Notes: generated by a model not told the origin, from the sequence alone. A stretch of 64,000 nt of DNA from Lentisphaerae bacterium GWF2_49_21 (GCA_001804805.1 MHBH01000046.1:1-64000), one strand, 5' to 3'. Counted from the first letter of the stretch, positions 43,497-52,428 are shown. Program-made: numbers and translations.

Positions 43497-43805
43497 ATGG
43501 GAAGAATCAGAAGGAGTTTCAGCGCTGAGTTCAAGGCCCGAGTGGCACTTGAGGCATTCAAGGAGGAGAAGACACTGGCAAATCTGGCGATGGAATACAA
43601 AGTCCATCCGAACCTGATAACGAAATGGAAGAAGGATCTGGTGGAGAACGCCGGTAAGGCGTTCGGCGAGTCGAACGAGATCAGCGAAGCCGAGGAGGAC
43701 CGGCTCAAGATTCCGCTTTACGAGGAGATAGGTCGGCTGAAGGTCGAGCTTGGGTGGATGAAAAAAAACTATCTGAACATCCAGTCGAGGAGAAAAGAGA
43801 CATGA
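43497..43805 (+). CDS. IS3-family transposase OrfA (helix-turn-helix)
   Basis: 102 residues. The N-terminal helix-turn-helix (RRSFSAEFKARVALEAFKEE, then LANLAMEYKVHPNLITKWKK) is the standard IS3 OrfA DNA-binding domain. A leucine-zipper-like helix follows (IPLYEEIGRLKVELGWMKK). The ATG is preceded by AAGGAAAGG about 8-16 bases upstream. The 3' end overlaps orfB in the -1 frame, with an A8 run at 43761-43768 that supplies the slippery heptamer A_AAA_AAC (43763-43769) in the zero frame. Programmed -1 frameshifting there would make the OrfAB fusion transposase. Confidence 0.9.
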   Translation: MGRIRRSFSAEFKARVALEAFKEEKTLANLAMEYKVHPNLITKWKKDLVENAGKAFGESNEISEAEEDRLKIPLYEEIGRLKVELGWMKKNYLNIQSRRKET

Positions 43806-44617
43806 TAGAGAAGGACTGCGAAATAAGCATAAGCCGCCAGTGCAGCCTGCTGAACCTGAACCGTTCGACCTATTATGCGGCCCGGGAAGGTGACAGGAAG
43901 AAGGATCTCGGGCTGATGAAACTGATAGACCAGATTTATATCAGGTGGCCGTTCTACGGGAGCCGCAGGATCGCCAATGAGCTGGCAAAACATGGCATCA
44001 TAGCAAACCGGAAGCGGATACAGCGCCTGATGCGGCTGATGGGGATACAAGGGCTTGCGCCCGGAATAATGACCAGCCGTCCGCATCCGGAGCATGTGAA
44101 GTACCCTTATCTTCTGGGAGGTCTGAAGATAGACACTCCGAACCAGGTCTGGTGTACTGACATAACCTATATTCCAATGAAGCACGGGTTCATGTATCTG
44201 GTCGCAGTCATGGACTGGCACAGCAGATGCGTGCTCTCCTGGGAGCTGTCAAACAGCCTTGACAACGGGTTCTGCATAAGCGCGCTGAAGAGGGCCATTG
44301 CGGAATACGGGGCTCCCGAGATATTCAATTCCGATCAGGGATGCCAGTTCACGAGCCTTGATTTCATCGAAGTGCTGAAGAACAAGGGAATAAGGGTCAG
44401 CATGGATGGCAAGGGAAGAGCCTCGGACAACATATTCATCGAAAGGCTCTGGAGAAGCCTGAAATACGAGGACATATACCTGAAGGAATACCAGGATGTC
44501 CCGGCGCTCCGTGAAGGGCTAGGGCAGTACTTCGAGTTCTACAACGGCATAAGAGGCCATGCGTCCCTCGGCTATAGCACGCCAATGGAAGTCTACCTCG
44601 GAAAGGCTGCGGCATGA
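43754..44617 (+). CDS. IS3-family transposase OrfB (DDE integrase core)
   Basis: 287 residues if read from the GTG at 43754, or entered by -1 frameshift from orfA. The N-terminal HTH_21-type part (LMKLIDQIYIRWPFYGSRRI) is followed by the rve core with all three catalytic residues: Asp in VWCTDITYIPM, Asp in FNSDQGCQFTS and Glu in FIERLWRSLKYEDIY. The C-terminus GQYFEFYNGIRGHASLGYSTPMEV is the usual IS3 end. No stop or frame error seen, so the element is probably active or recently so. Confidence 0.92.
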   Translation: MDEKKLSEHPVEEKRDMIEKDCEISISRQCSLLNLNRSTYYAAREGDRKKDLGLMKLIDQIYIRWPFYGSRRIANELAKHGIIANRKRIQRLMRLMGIQGLAPGIMTSRPHPEHVKYPYLLGGLKIDTPNQVWCTDITYIPMKHGFMYLVAVMDWHSRCVLSWELSNSLDNGFCISALKRAIAEYGAPEIFNSDQGCQFTSLDFIEVLKNKGIRVSMDGKGRASDNIFIERLWRSLKYEDIYLKEYQDVPALREGLGQYFEFYNGIRGHASLGYSTPMEVYLGKAAA

Positions 44618-44897
44618 AGAAAAGAACTGTAGAATCCAAAGGGATGAGCATCGGGGTCTCCTTCGGAGATCTAAATCCCCTCTGCTCATCAAAGACAGAA
44701 GAAAAGAATGAAGAAAAGAAAAAACACCTTATCTTAATGGAAAGTTGTCCTTGAAACTGGGTCCACTACCGAATGCAATGTTGGATGAAACAGGAAAACC
44801 TCATAAAGTCCTTTTTAAAAAAGATTTGAACCACCCTTCAGTTGCAGGATATAAAGTCTGGGCGGAAACAATCAAGACTGCCTTGAGGAAAAGATAA

Positions 44898-45660
44898 AAA
44901 GCTTTTCCGGCCCCTGAAATGTTTTGAGCGGCAGCAATGCGTTCTCGATGAAGTTGGTGCTCAGCAATGAGACGTTCAGAGGCCAGCAGGCGCACCGAGA
45001 AGATGCAGGGCTATTATATCTTCTCCGGCCTCCTCGAGGCTCTGGAGGGCATTTGCGTTCTTTACAGCCAGGAACGCATGGAGCTCCCTGTATATCTCCC
45101 TTGCCGCCTCCGGTCCCTGCGCGTTGCGAAGCCTCTTGAAATAACTGGAAAGTTCTGAATAATGCCGCTTTGAGAGATATCCCTTATGTTCCTCTCCTTG
45201 TGAATCAGGCATCTCTGTGTGACTGCGTCAGGATAAAGGGCGAGTACGGCGCCCTTCAGGGAAGCCGAACCGTCAAGGACGCTGTAAAGCCTTTCGACCT
45301 TCTTTAACCCCTCTTTAACCCAAAGGCGGCTCACGGAACTCTTCGATGTAAACGGGCTTTCTGGACAAATCATCTTCTGGTCCCTTCCGCTCACATTGGC
45401 CATCAGCGCCCTCATCAATGCATCACGAACTGCTCCGGCATCCCTGGGCAGCATAGCTCGCAAGATGCATCTCCTTGCTTTCCTCTGAAGTCTTCCGTCT
45501 GACGCGCGGACGATCCACGCGCTCATTGCGACCCTCCAATATACAGACTCCTTCCGTGTTCCCAGCCCGGTAGGGAGCATCTTTCCCTAATGGATTATAT
45601 CTCGGCCCGCAAAGAGCCTCTACTTCCTTCAGCATCACATCAATCGTTATGGAAAGCACG
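44898..45660 (-). pseudogene. IS256/Mutator-type transposase relic
   Basis: Pieces of one transposase in three frames on the minus strand. The N-terminal piece (about 45659-45423) has YRAGNTEGVCILEGRNERVD and RPRVRRKT. The middle piece (to about 45180) has SKSSVSRLWVKE, then directly VERLYSVLDGSASLKGAVLA and PDAVTQRCLIHKERN. The last piece has YLSKRHYSELSSYFKRLRNA and, after another shift, NVSLLSTNFIENALLPLKTF. The order matches IS256/Mutator transposases, but the stretch between SKSSVSR and VLDG, which should carry the first catalytic Asp, is missing. At least two frameshifts and one internal deletion make it non-functional. It abuts the rescued 3' end of the SGNH gene. Confidence 0.8.
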
Positions 45661-45743
45661 GCTCAACGCATGTACTCTCGAAATATCGCTCCGCCCCCCC
45701 CTTCTCCAACTTGATTCAGCGTCTCCAGCAATGTAGCTTCCTT

Positions 45744-45810
45744 CATGATGGTTTCATTTTGTTATTTTTTTGCCACCGGTATTCTATACCGGATTAAGGA
45801 AACCATCATG
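45744..45810. repeat. Nested inverted-repeat element of 67 bp next to the transposase relic
   Basis: CATGATGGTTTC (45744-45755) pairs perfectly with GAAACCATCATG (45799-45810), and inside lies a second hairpin CCGGTAT-TCT-ATACCGG. It lies in the gap 45661-45923 between the IS256-type relic and the beta-helix gene, which holds no supported gene. It may be a terminator region shared by convergent transcripts, an IS end or a small REP-like element. Confidence 0.5.
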
Positions 45811-45923
45811 TTCCAATTTCAACAACGGAAGAAATTTTTCCATTATATATGGCGATGGTATAGAAAATCAAAAATCTAAATGACGTTGCTTCTACATCAC
45901 TGCCAACAAATGAAATAAACTGG

Positions 45924-48900
45924 CTAAGGGGCTCTATATTCGAAGGCTCCGCAATCCGGCACTGTGCCGATGGAGCGTGAAACTCCGTCAGCATCAGTAT
46001 CAACTCCATATTGAGATAGCTCTCTGCCGGTATCAATAGCTGGAGAGCTAGACAATAAGTGGTAGTCGCCTTCGGCAGCATTAACAAATCCAGCTTCTGA
46101 TTCAGGCCTGACAATTAGGTTATGGCTTACGTCCCAATCCGTGTAAACTTTCAATTGATTCCAATTGTCTTTGTCTGTTACGATCAAATTATTATAAAAA
46201 ACATTATCCTGAGCTTCATTTACATATTCATTTATAGCTCCGGTGCTTTTTGAATCAATAATTGTATTATGTAAAATATAAACTCCGCCAAGAAAGCCTG
46301 ATGGAACGATATCAGTTTTCAGTGGAGTCGGGCGGGTATTAATATTTACAGCCGGGGCGCCGGCATCTCGGATCACATTATTAAAGACGGTAATATTGCC
46401 GATTCCCTGAATTACTATACCGTGACCAGAGCCATTATCTATAAAATTATTATACAACAATCCGGTAGTTCCCGGGCTAAGCTGAATGGCGCTATTCTGC
46501 GTATCTTTGTCTGCACAACCATAGTCGGTAACAATATTATCGTAAATCTCTACATCGTCTACTGCACAACCGACCTGGATCCCGTCCCAACCGGTGCGCT
46601 CTACCCGATTTTGATATACACGAACTCCCCGGACTTCATGCGGGTAATGCAAAACCCCATTATCGTAGACGGTGGTTCCACCAAAAAAACTGTTCCCGAG
46701 GTAAATGCCCTCACCATCGACATCATGGATATAATTATGATGCAAATGCACATTATACATTGTAAAGTTAGGTCGATCGGCAGAGAAGTCACTATATACA
46801 GGGTCAGTTTTAGCCATAATTCCGGCAAAACCGGCATTTGCAATCTCCAAGTGATCGATTTCGATATCTGATGAAAATCCCGAAACAGCAACTCCCTGCG
46901 TGCCTGGTTTGCTTGCAGTAACACAAATGCCGTATTCAAGGTCTTCCTTACCGGAGCCCGTCAATCGGACATAACGGGACGAGTAAATAGATATCGCATT
47001 ATTTGAGTTTAAGTTACCTACAGAAACTTTTCCTCCTGAGTTCCTAATAATGACATAATTATCAGATGAACCGACAATATTTTTAAAGAGCAGAGAAGGT
47101 CGAACTCCGGCCTGCAAGGTCAAAATATCACCAGGTTGTATATCCAATGCCTGTCCATCTATGACAGTTTGTGCGAGAGGGATAATTATTTCATTTCCCG
47201 GCGGTGGCGGTGGCGGTGGCGGTTCTCCACTATCCACACCTACAATCCTCAGGCTGAGAATATTTGTGATATCATCGCCATAAGCAACCCGAAAGGTATA
47301 TCCATCCAATTCAAATTTATGCCCAGATGGCATATTTGAAAACTCCCCGGTTATTCCTCCGTTACCCTCTACTTTAAGCAGACGGAAAATATCCCCGATT
47401 TCAGCATTAAAACCGTCAGGCAGGCTGAACTTTAATTCACCAGCTGCTACCAATTTGTATTTGGCTTTTAGCGGTGCTTCTGTCAGCATTGATTCATTAA
47501 GTACCATTTTTAAACAGTCCTGATTACCAAAGCGGTAAGTATGAGCATATATTTTTCCTGCAATATAATCTATTGTGGACGGGAAGGAATTTCCCAGGTA
47601 AAAATACCTTGCCCCATCCAGTCCAACAGACAGTTCCCCTCCATGCATTTCCAGTAAGGCCTCCCTGCTGTCTCCCATAGAAAACACATCACCACTGGTA
47701 ATTCGAGAACCATCATACAAAATCATACGGCCTGATTTAAGCGCCAAAGAGCCTTTAGTCCTGAAAGTCCCAGACTGCCAGGAAATATTGGGGCTGGCAA
47801 CACTGTCACCGATTTGGACGTTATAAACATCCACATAACAATCATGTTGATTTAACACAAAGTTGGTATTGACATTCCCGGCAATACGCAAGCCTCTGAC
47901 TAGTGCATCTTTTGTGAAATCTACACTGAAACTTTCAGAAACATTAGGGAGGGGAGTAAAACTGTCTGATTTAAAATAGACGTATGTATTTTTCCCCGGA
48001 GCTTCACCGCCGGACCAGTTTTCCGGATTACTGAATTCACCCGACAATGCTACTTTCCAGGCTGCAGAATCCGGTCCATCATCATCTGGAACTTCCGGAT
48101 CCTTGTTGATTTTTATAACTTTCAGGCTGAGAATATTTGTGATATCATCGCCATAGGCAACCCGAAAGGTATATCCGTCCAATTCAAATTCATGCCCGGA
48201 CGGCATATTTGAAAACCCTCCGGTTATTCCCCCGTTACCCTCTACTTTAAACAGGCGGAAAACATTCCCGATTTCTGCATTAAAACCGTCAGGCAGGCTG
48301 AACTTTAATTCACCAGCTGCTATCAATTTGTATTTGGCTTTTAGAGGTGCTTCAGAAATCATAGATTCATTGAGCACCATTTTCAAACAATCTTTTTGAC
48401 CGAAGCGATAAGTATGGGCATATATCTTTCCTGAAATATAGCTGATTGTTGACGGAAAATTATTTCCCAGATAAAAATACCTTGCCCCATCCAGCCCAAC
48501 AGACAGTTCCCCTCCCTGCATTTCCAGTAAGGCCTCACGGCTGTCTCCCATGGAAAACACATCACCACTGGTAATGTGGGAGCCGCCTTTCAAAACCATA
48601 AGTCCTGATTTTAGTGCTAGAGAGCCTTTGGTCCTGAAAGTACCAGATTGCCAGGAGATATTGGGGCTGGAAGCACCATCACCAATTTGGACGTTATAAA
48701 CAGCCACATAACAATCATGTTGATTCAATTCCAGGTTTAAGTTGATATTACCTTTAAGTGAAAGTCCGTCAACTTTATGATCCTCGTAAAAAGATACTGT
48801 AAAAGGAGTATTTCCGGCAGGAGGAGCACTGGAGTTCATATATGTTTCTTGAAAATTTATATAAGAACTTTCCCCAGGTACTTTGCCACTATTCCATTTA

Positions 48901-49025
48901 GCGGGATCACTGAAAACACCGTTTTCCGCTTTTCGCCACTGTGGAAAATCCAAGGCAATAACAGGAATTGAAAGTAGCCCCAAAAGCAAGATTAACAAAT
49001 TAGAAGTGAACACCATTTTAATCAT
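45924..49025 (-). CDS. Secreted right-handed beta-helix protein with an internal tandem duplication
   Basis: 1033 residues. Signal peptide about 1-24 (LLILLLGLLSIPVIA). AAGGAGG lies 6 bases before the ATG at 49025. Two long copies of the same beta-rich module follow, at about 27-325 and 327-620, sharing PNISWQSGTFRTKGSLALKS, VFSMGDSREALLEM and AEIG-FRL-KVEGNGGITG. A poly-proline linker (EPPPPPPPPG, near 622) leads to a right-handed beta-helix of about 370 residues (VHLHHNYIHDVDGEGIYLG, VEIYDNIVTDYG, NITVFNNVIRDAG), the fold of pectate lyases and polysaccharide lyases. The final NTIIDS...DCGAFEY ending is common to secreted polysaccharide-degrading beta-helix proteins. Catalytic residues not identified. 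Confidence 0.8.
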   Translation of the reverse strand: MIKMVFTSNLLILLLGLLSIPVIALDFPQWRKAENGVFSDPAKWNSGKVPGESSYINFQETYMNSSAPPAGNTPFTVSFYEDHKVDGLSLKGNINLNLELNQHDCYVAVYNVQIGDGASSPNISWQSGTFRTKGSLALKSGLMVLKGGSHITSGDVFSMGDSREALLEMQGGELSVGLDGARYFYLGNNFPSTISYISGKIYAHTYRFGQKDCLKMVLNESMISEAPLKAKYKLIAAGELKFSLPDGFNAEIGNVFRLFKVEGNGGITGGFSNMPSGHEFELDGYTFRVAYGDDITNILSLKVIKINKDPEVPDDDGPDSAAWKVALSGEFSNPENWSGGEAPGKNTYVYFKSDSFTPLPNVSESFSVDFTKDALVRGLRIAGNVNTNFVLNQHDCYVDVYNVQIGDSVASPNISWQSGTFRTKGSLALKSGRMILYDGSRITSGDVFSMGDSREALLEMHGGELSVGLDGARYFYLGNSFPSTIDYIAGKIYAHTYRFGNQDCLKMVLNESMLTEAPLKAKYKLVAAGELKFSLPDGFNAEIGDIFRLLKVEGNGGITGEFSNMPSGHKFELDGYTFRVAYGDDITNILSLRIVGVDSGEPPPPPPPPGNEIIIPLAQTVIDGQALDIQPGDILTLQAGVRPSLLFKNIVGSSDNYVIIRNSGGKVSVGNLNSNNAISIYSSRYVRLTGSGKEDLEYGICVTASKPGTQGVAVSGFSSDIEIDHLEIANAGFAGIMAKTDPVYSDFSADRPNFTMYNVHLHHNYIHDVDGEGIYLGNSFFGGTTVYDNGVLHYPHEVRGVRVYQNRVERTGWDGIQVGCAVDDVEIYDNIVTDYGCADKDTQNSAIQLSPGTTGLLYNNFIDNGSGHGIVIQGIGNITVFNNVIRDAGAPAVNINTRPTPLKTDIVPSGFLGGVYILHNTIIDSKSTGAINEYVNEAQDNVFYNNLIVTDKDNWNQLKVYTDWDVSHNLIVRPESEAGFVNAAEGDYHLLSSSPAIDTGRELSQYGVDTDADGVSRSIGTVPDCGAFEYRAP
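47200..47223. repeat. In-frame hexanucleotide repeat (GGCGGT)4 encoding the poly-proline linker
   Basis: About four copies of the hexamer GGCGGT on the plus strand encode the prolines of the linker in the beta-helix protein. Slippage would change the linker length in steps of two residues without breaking the frame, so length variation between strains is likely. Confidence 0.6.
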
Positions 49026-49308
49026 GGCAAGCCTCCTTTTTAATTAAGTTTATTTAACAATAGTTTGTACAATAAAATTTTCAAGCTAATTTTGGATCTT
49101 TAATGACTGAAATTATCATTTTAAAGCTAATTTAATGATATTATAGGTCATTTTTAGCTCACTACAAGCCATTAAAGCTTAATAAAAAGATATTTGTTGA
49201 CTGCCTTGAGCAACGCAATAAAAATAATACTTCAAGCTAAGCATTAACCTAAAAAAAACAATTGCCTCAGCGTGTTGTGAAAATTGCATTTTTAGGATTA
49301 AAGCTTAA
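49026..49308. other. AT-rich intergenic stretch upstream of the beta-helix gene
   Basis: About 280 bases, no gene. It contains several variants of TTAAAGCTTAAT and TAAAGCTAATTT (around 49090-49180 and 49298-49310) that resemble degenerate direct repeats. The promoter of the minus-strand beta-helix gene must lie here, but no single -35/-10 pair stands out. Confidence 0.4.
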
Positions 49309-49864
49309 TTACCTTGAAATTTTCCGGATTTCCTGAACGGCTTTAATCATCGCCAGGTAGTTTTAGAAAGGCACATAGTCAGGAATGGAATTACCGGATC
49401 CCAAAGCATAACCTTTAGCCATGGCTCGGAATCTTTTTCCCAGATCCTTTACGGTTTCATAAACTTCGTTTTCAGTTCGGTATAAAGTTCCAGGTCATCA
49501 CCTTGCATAAAAGGCAGATATTCCAGACCGACCAGATCTTCACTGATTTCAAAAACCCCGTTACCGACTCCACCAATAGCTTCATTCCCTCTGGCAGAGT
49601 TTTTACTAAGGCATCGAATCTTGATTCTGCTCTATTCCAATAGAGTTTAGGGCTATCATCCCATGGGTAAGCTTCAAAATCGGTACGATTCTGGATTGGT
49701 CCCGGTTTTCCTCCCATCAATGCCCCTCCATCCGGCAGGATTTCTGTTATGCAAACCTCAAAAGACACCGTATCATAAGTCATGTCTTTGAAAAAGCGGC
49801 AATAATGTTTGAAGAATTCAGCCTGATCATTGGCAATATGGCGATAATCTGGTTGAATGTTCAT
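49309..49864 (-). pseudogene. Frameshifted UroD-family (uroporphyrinogen decarboxylase-like) gene remnant
   Basis: The start MNIQPDYRHIANDQAEFFKH is followed by about 90 residues in frame. Near 49565 the meaningful reading jumps to a second frame (GVGNGVFEISEDLVGLEYLP, then MQGDDLELY) and near 49450 to a third (VYETVKDLGKRFRAMAKGYA, then GSGNSIPDYVPF). There a stop replaces the expected Glu before NYLAMIKAVQEIRK. That ending is the characteristic C-terminus of UroD-family methyltransferase-like proteins. Two frameshifts, one nonsense codon and a missing N-terminal half make it non-functional. An intact UroD-like paralogue lies at 52429-53538. Confidence 0.75.
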
Positions 49865-49872
49865 TTTTTCTC

Positions 49873-50670
49873 CTACATCGGGGCCCCGTGCCCCTGATAT
49901 TGTTTAAGATTTTTCATGAGGTAATCGACTTTTTTGCTGACGGCTTCAACAATAGCATCAACGGCCTGCTGTCCGAATTCTGCATTGGAATTTTCCACGC
50001 CATTATTAGAAGAGCCAACAGGTCTCTCTTCATTGTTTTTTGGCAGGAGAGAGAGGTCCTGCATGCCGGAATCAAGATACATGAGCAGGGAAGTTTCCCA
50101 TTTCCCGGCATGATCCCCGCAGGGGGTAAATTTTTCTTTAACCAGTTCGTACCCACTCATTACCCATACTGGCATTTTAGGTTTGGCCTGTTCCTGGTGA
50201 AAAACGGCTGCTGCAGCTCTGGCGTGGTCAAGCAGTGGATAATGCCCGGCACCGACTACCAGGACTTTGAATCCCAGACTTTTAATTTCATGGAAGATAT
50301 GAACCAACAAACTTAAATAGTTCCGGTTTTGCTCAGATACTGTCTCCACCATATAACCGGACTTAAAATTAGCTCGATTAAGGTTCATTTTTTGGGCAAT
50401 GGATTCTTTGTCTGCAGCATTGGCTTCCATCAAAGCCTGTTCCCGGTTTTCACCATAATAAAGCGGAGGAAAGACCAAACCGCCGATTTTTCTGGCACAC
50501 GCGATAAGTAAAGCATGACTTTTCAAGGTATCAAGACCGACCGGATTGTGTTCCCCGTGCCATTCGATGGTTCCGATCGGCAAAAAGGCGACTGGGCATT
50601 TCTGACGTTCGGCGACTATCTGGTCCGGTCTCAATCGTTCGTATTGCACCTGAATATCTGTATTTTTCAT
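49873..50670 (-). CDS. Creatininase-family amidohydrolase
   Basis: 265 residues. Metal-site motifs of the creatininase/creatinine amidohydrolase family are present: PIGTIEWHGEHNPVGLDTL near 31-49 (Glu, His, Asp), VVGAGHYPLLDHARAAA near 145 and GDHAGKWETSLLMYLD near 190 (Asp/His and Glu). The fold binds two metals and opens cyclic amides; substrates differ widely in the family (creatinine, peptide-precursor rings), so creatinine itself is not assured. Last intact gene of the long minus-strand cluster, 8 bases before the UroD relic and about 250 bases after the dehydrogenase gene. Confidence 0.82.
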   Translation of the reverse strand: MKNTDIQVQYERLRPDQIVAERQKCPVAFLPIGTIEWHGEHNPVGLDTLKSHALLIACARKIGGLVFPPLYYGENREQALMEANAADKESIAQKMNLNRANFKSGYMVETVSEQNRNYLSLLVHIFHEIKSLGFKVLVVGAGHYPLLDHARAAAAVFHQEQAKPKMPVWVMSGYELVKEKFTPCGDHAGKWETSLLMYLDSGMQDLSLLPKNNEERPVGSSNNGVENSNAEFGQQAVDAIVEAVSKKVDYLMKNLKQYQGHGAPM

Positions 50671-50917
50671 AATTTGCCATCCAATAATAAACTATTTCAT
50701 TAAACAGTCTTTTCAATCGTAATTCCGCTCGTAATCTTTAATGTGTCGAATGCGCGTGCAAGCACTTCCTTTAGTATGGCGGTTTTTAAACCGCCACGCC
50801 GGACGTAGTCTGCGTGTTAGGCAACGTTTTATTCCTGACGACGCATTCTGGTGACAGAATAAATTCCATCTTACATTGCGCTTCGCGTGCTCTATTACTC
50901 ATTTACTTTTCCAACGC
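50671..50917. terminator. Intergenic gap with a GGCGGTTT/AAACCGCC hairpin at 50778-50795
   Basis: GGCGGTTT and AAACCGCC form an 8-bp stem with a 2-base loop in the 247-base gap between the dehydrogenase and creatininase genes. No clean T-run follows on the transcribed strand, so it may be a partial terminator or an RNA-processing site that lowers creatininase expression. Nothing else recognisable in the gap. Confidence 0.35.
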
Positions 50918-52402
50918 TTATTTTCCCCAGATAGAGCCGGTTGCGAGTTTTCCGGGCCAACGCTCGATAACAGATTTTTTCTGGGTATAGAATTCAACTG
51001 CATCTGGCCCCTGGGCCTTGAGATCACCGAAAATACTGTTTTTATGTCCACCGAAACTAAAGAAAGCCATGGGAGCAGGCACGCCGGTGTTGATCCCGAT
51101 CATCCCGCATTGTATCTTATTGCGGAATTCCCGGGCAGCTCCGCCGGAATTGGTAAAAATTGAAGCCCCATTACCAAATTCACTGGCATTAGCAAGTTCA
51201 ATAGCAGTTGCGAGATTCGCAACTTTCATTACTGAAAGCACAGGGCCGAAAATTTCTTCCCGGGCAATCTGCATTTCCGGTTTAACACCACTGAAAATAC
51301 TTGGGGCAAGAAAGTAACCATTTTCTTTGTCAGGTACTGTAATATTTCTACCGTCCAGAACCAATTCTGCCCCTTCATCTACTCCAACCTGGATGTAATC
51401 CTCAATTCGTTTTTTTGCTTCTTTGCTGATCACGGGTCCCATTTGTGTATCAGGTTCCAGACCGTTGCCGACTTTCAGTTTTTGAGCTGCTTCAATTATT
51501 TTAGGTAATAAATTTTCTGCGCCGCCAACCAGCACCAATACGCTGGATGCCATGCAGCGTTCTCCGGCGCAACCGAAACTGGATCCGATCACAGCATTTA
51601 AAGCAGCATCTTCATCGGCATCCGGCATGACCACGATGTAGTTTTTAGCTCCACCAAGAGCCTGGACTCGCTTATGGTTGGCAGTTGCATTTTCCCAGAC
51701 CTTTCTGGCCACCGGGGTCGATCCAACAAATGATATGGCTTTTACTTCCGGAGTTGCAATAAGGGTTTCAAAAGTTTCCCGTCCCCCCTGCAACACATTC
51801 AATACTCCTGCCGGCAGTCCACCTTCAACAAATATTTCGGCAATTTTAGTTGCGGTAACCGGGCACTTATCCGATGGCTTAAGGATAAAAGTATTACCGC
51901 AGGCAATGGCAACTGGCATCATCCACAGTGGAATCATGGCCGGGAAATTAAAGGGGCAAGCCCCCACCACTACTCCCAAAGGTTCACGATAAATAAATCC
52001 ATCAACATTTGAAGCTATATCTTCGATAAAATCCCCCTTACTCAAAGATGGCATTCCGGCAGCAAATTCAACCACTTCAATACCCCGCCGGACATCACCT
52101 TGAGCTTCAATTAAGGTTTTCCCGTTTTCTTTAACCAGAATCTCTGAAAGTTCATCACTTTTTTCTTCAAGCAGTTCTTTGATATGAAACAAAATACGGC
52201 ATCGCTGGACAACCGGAGTGCTTCGCCAATCAGGAAAAGCAGCACAGGCGGCTGTAACCGCTTCGACAACATCATCTGGTGAAGAAGCCACCAAGTCCGC
52301 CACAACAGTTTTGCCATCAGATGGGTCAATAATTTTTTGTGATTCGGTCCCGTTAGGACTACGCCAGGAATCTCCGATAAGATTTTTTAAACTAACAGTC
52401 AT
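50918..52402 (-). CDS. mmsA: CoA-acylating methylmalonate-semialdehyde dehydrogenase
   Basis: 494 residues from the ATG at 52402, chosen for the AAGGA just upstream and because aldehyde dehydrogenases of this group start at this point (MTVSLKNLIGDSW). A longer frame from 52510 runs into the preceding gene. Motifs: PFNFPAMIPLWM near 149, ISFVGSTPVARKVWE near 227, and the catalytic Cys in FGCAGERCMAS near 285. The GERCMA form is typical of MmsA/IolA, which oxidise methylmalonate or malonate semialdehyde to propionyl- or acetyl-CoA. It is 26 bases after the UroD-like gene. With the class III aminotransferase in the same cluster it would close a beta-amino acid degradation route. Confidence 0.88.
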   Translation of the reverse strand: MTVSLKNLIGDSWRSPNGTESQKIIDPSDGKTVVADLVASSPDDVVEAVTAACAAFPDWRSTPVVQRCRILFHIKELLEEKSDELSEILVKENGKTLIEAQGDVRRGIEVVEFAAGMPSLSKGDFIEDIASNVDGFIYREPLGVVVGACPFNFPAMIPLWMMPVAIACGNTFILKPSDKCPVTATKIAEIFVEGGLPAGVLNVLQGGRETFETLIATPEVKAISFVGSTPVARKVWENATANHKRVQALGGAKNYIVVMPDADEDAALNAVIGSSFGCAGERCMASSVLVLVGGAENLLPKIIEAAQKLKVGNGLEPDTQMGPVISKEAKKRIEDYIQVGVDEGAELVLDGRNITVPDKENGYFLAPSIFSGVKPEMQIAREEIFGPVLSVMKVANLATAIELANASEFGNGASIFTNSGGAAREFRNKIQCGMIGINTGVPAPMAFFSFGGHKNSIFGDLKAQGPDAVEFYTQKKSVIERWPGKLATGSIWGK

Positions 52403-52428
52403 GTTTTTTCCTTTATTTTTGTTATATT

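Larger units (their letters stand above)
43422..44771 (+). mobile_element. IS3-family insertion sequence inserted in the SGNH gene
   Basis: About 1.35 kb. Inverted ends: left TAGTGGACCC (43423-43432) and right GGGTCCACTA (44759-44768), with a second matched block GGACAAC (43441-43447) / GTTGTCC (44744-44750), so about 25 bp with 19 matches. The trinucleotide AAT flanks both sides (43419-43421 and 44772-44774) and behaves as a 3-bp target duplication, since removing one copy plus the element restores the host reading frame. The outermost 1-3 bases are uncertain. It carries orfA and orfB in -1 overlap and looks intact. GC content is higher than in the flanks. Confidence 0.88.
42771..44897 (+). 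pseudogene. SGNH/GDSL-type lipoprotein hydrolase interrupted by an IS3-family element
   Basis: The 5' part (42771-43421) starts at a TTG and gives a lipoprotein signal with lipobox ITGC, then the SGNH blocks VLFVGSSSFRLWD (Ser nucleophile), NRGFGGASFSD (Gly) and LIYAGSHDLHEG (Asn position replaced by Ser-His). The 3' part (44775-44897) encodes AMLDETGKPHKVLFKKDLNH and the end of the protein, with the D-x-x-H catalytic pair. Removing 43422-44774 joins them in frame: 217 + 40 codons, giving 257 residues. The insertion separates the nucleophile from Asp/His, so the gene is inactive as it stands. Confidence 0.85.

Noticed and set aside
45806-46114. Minus-strand 102-codon frame at the 3' end of the beta-helix gene
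   Set aside because: Mostly out-of-frame overlap with the end of the beta-helix coding sequence.
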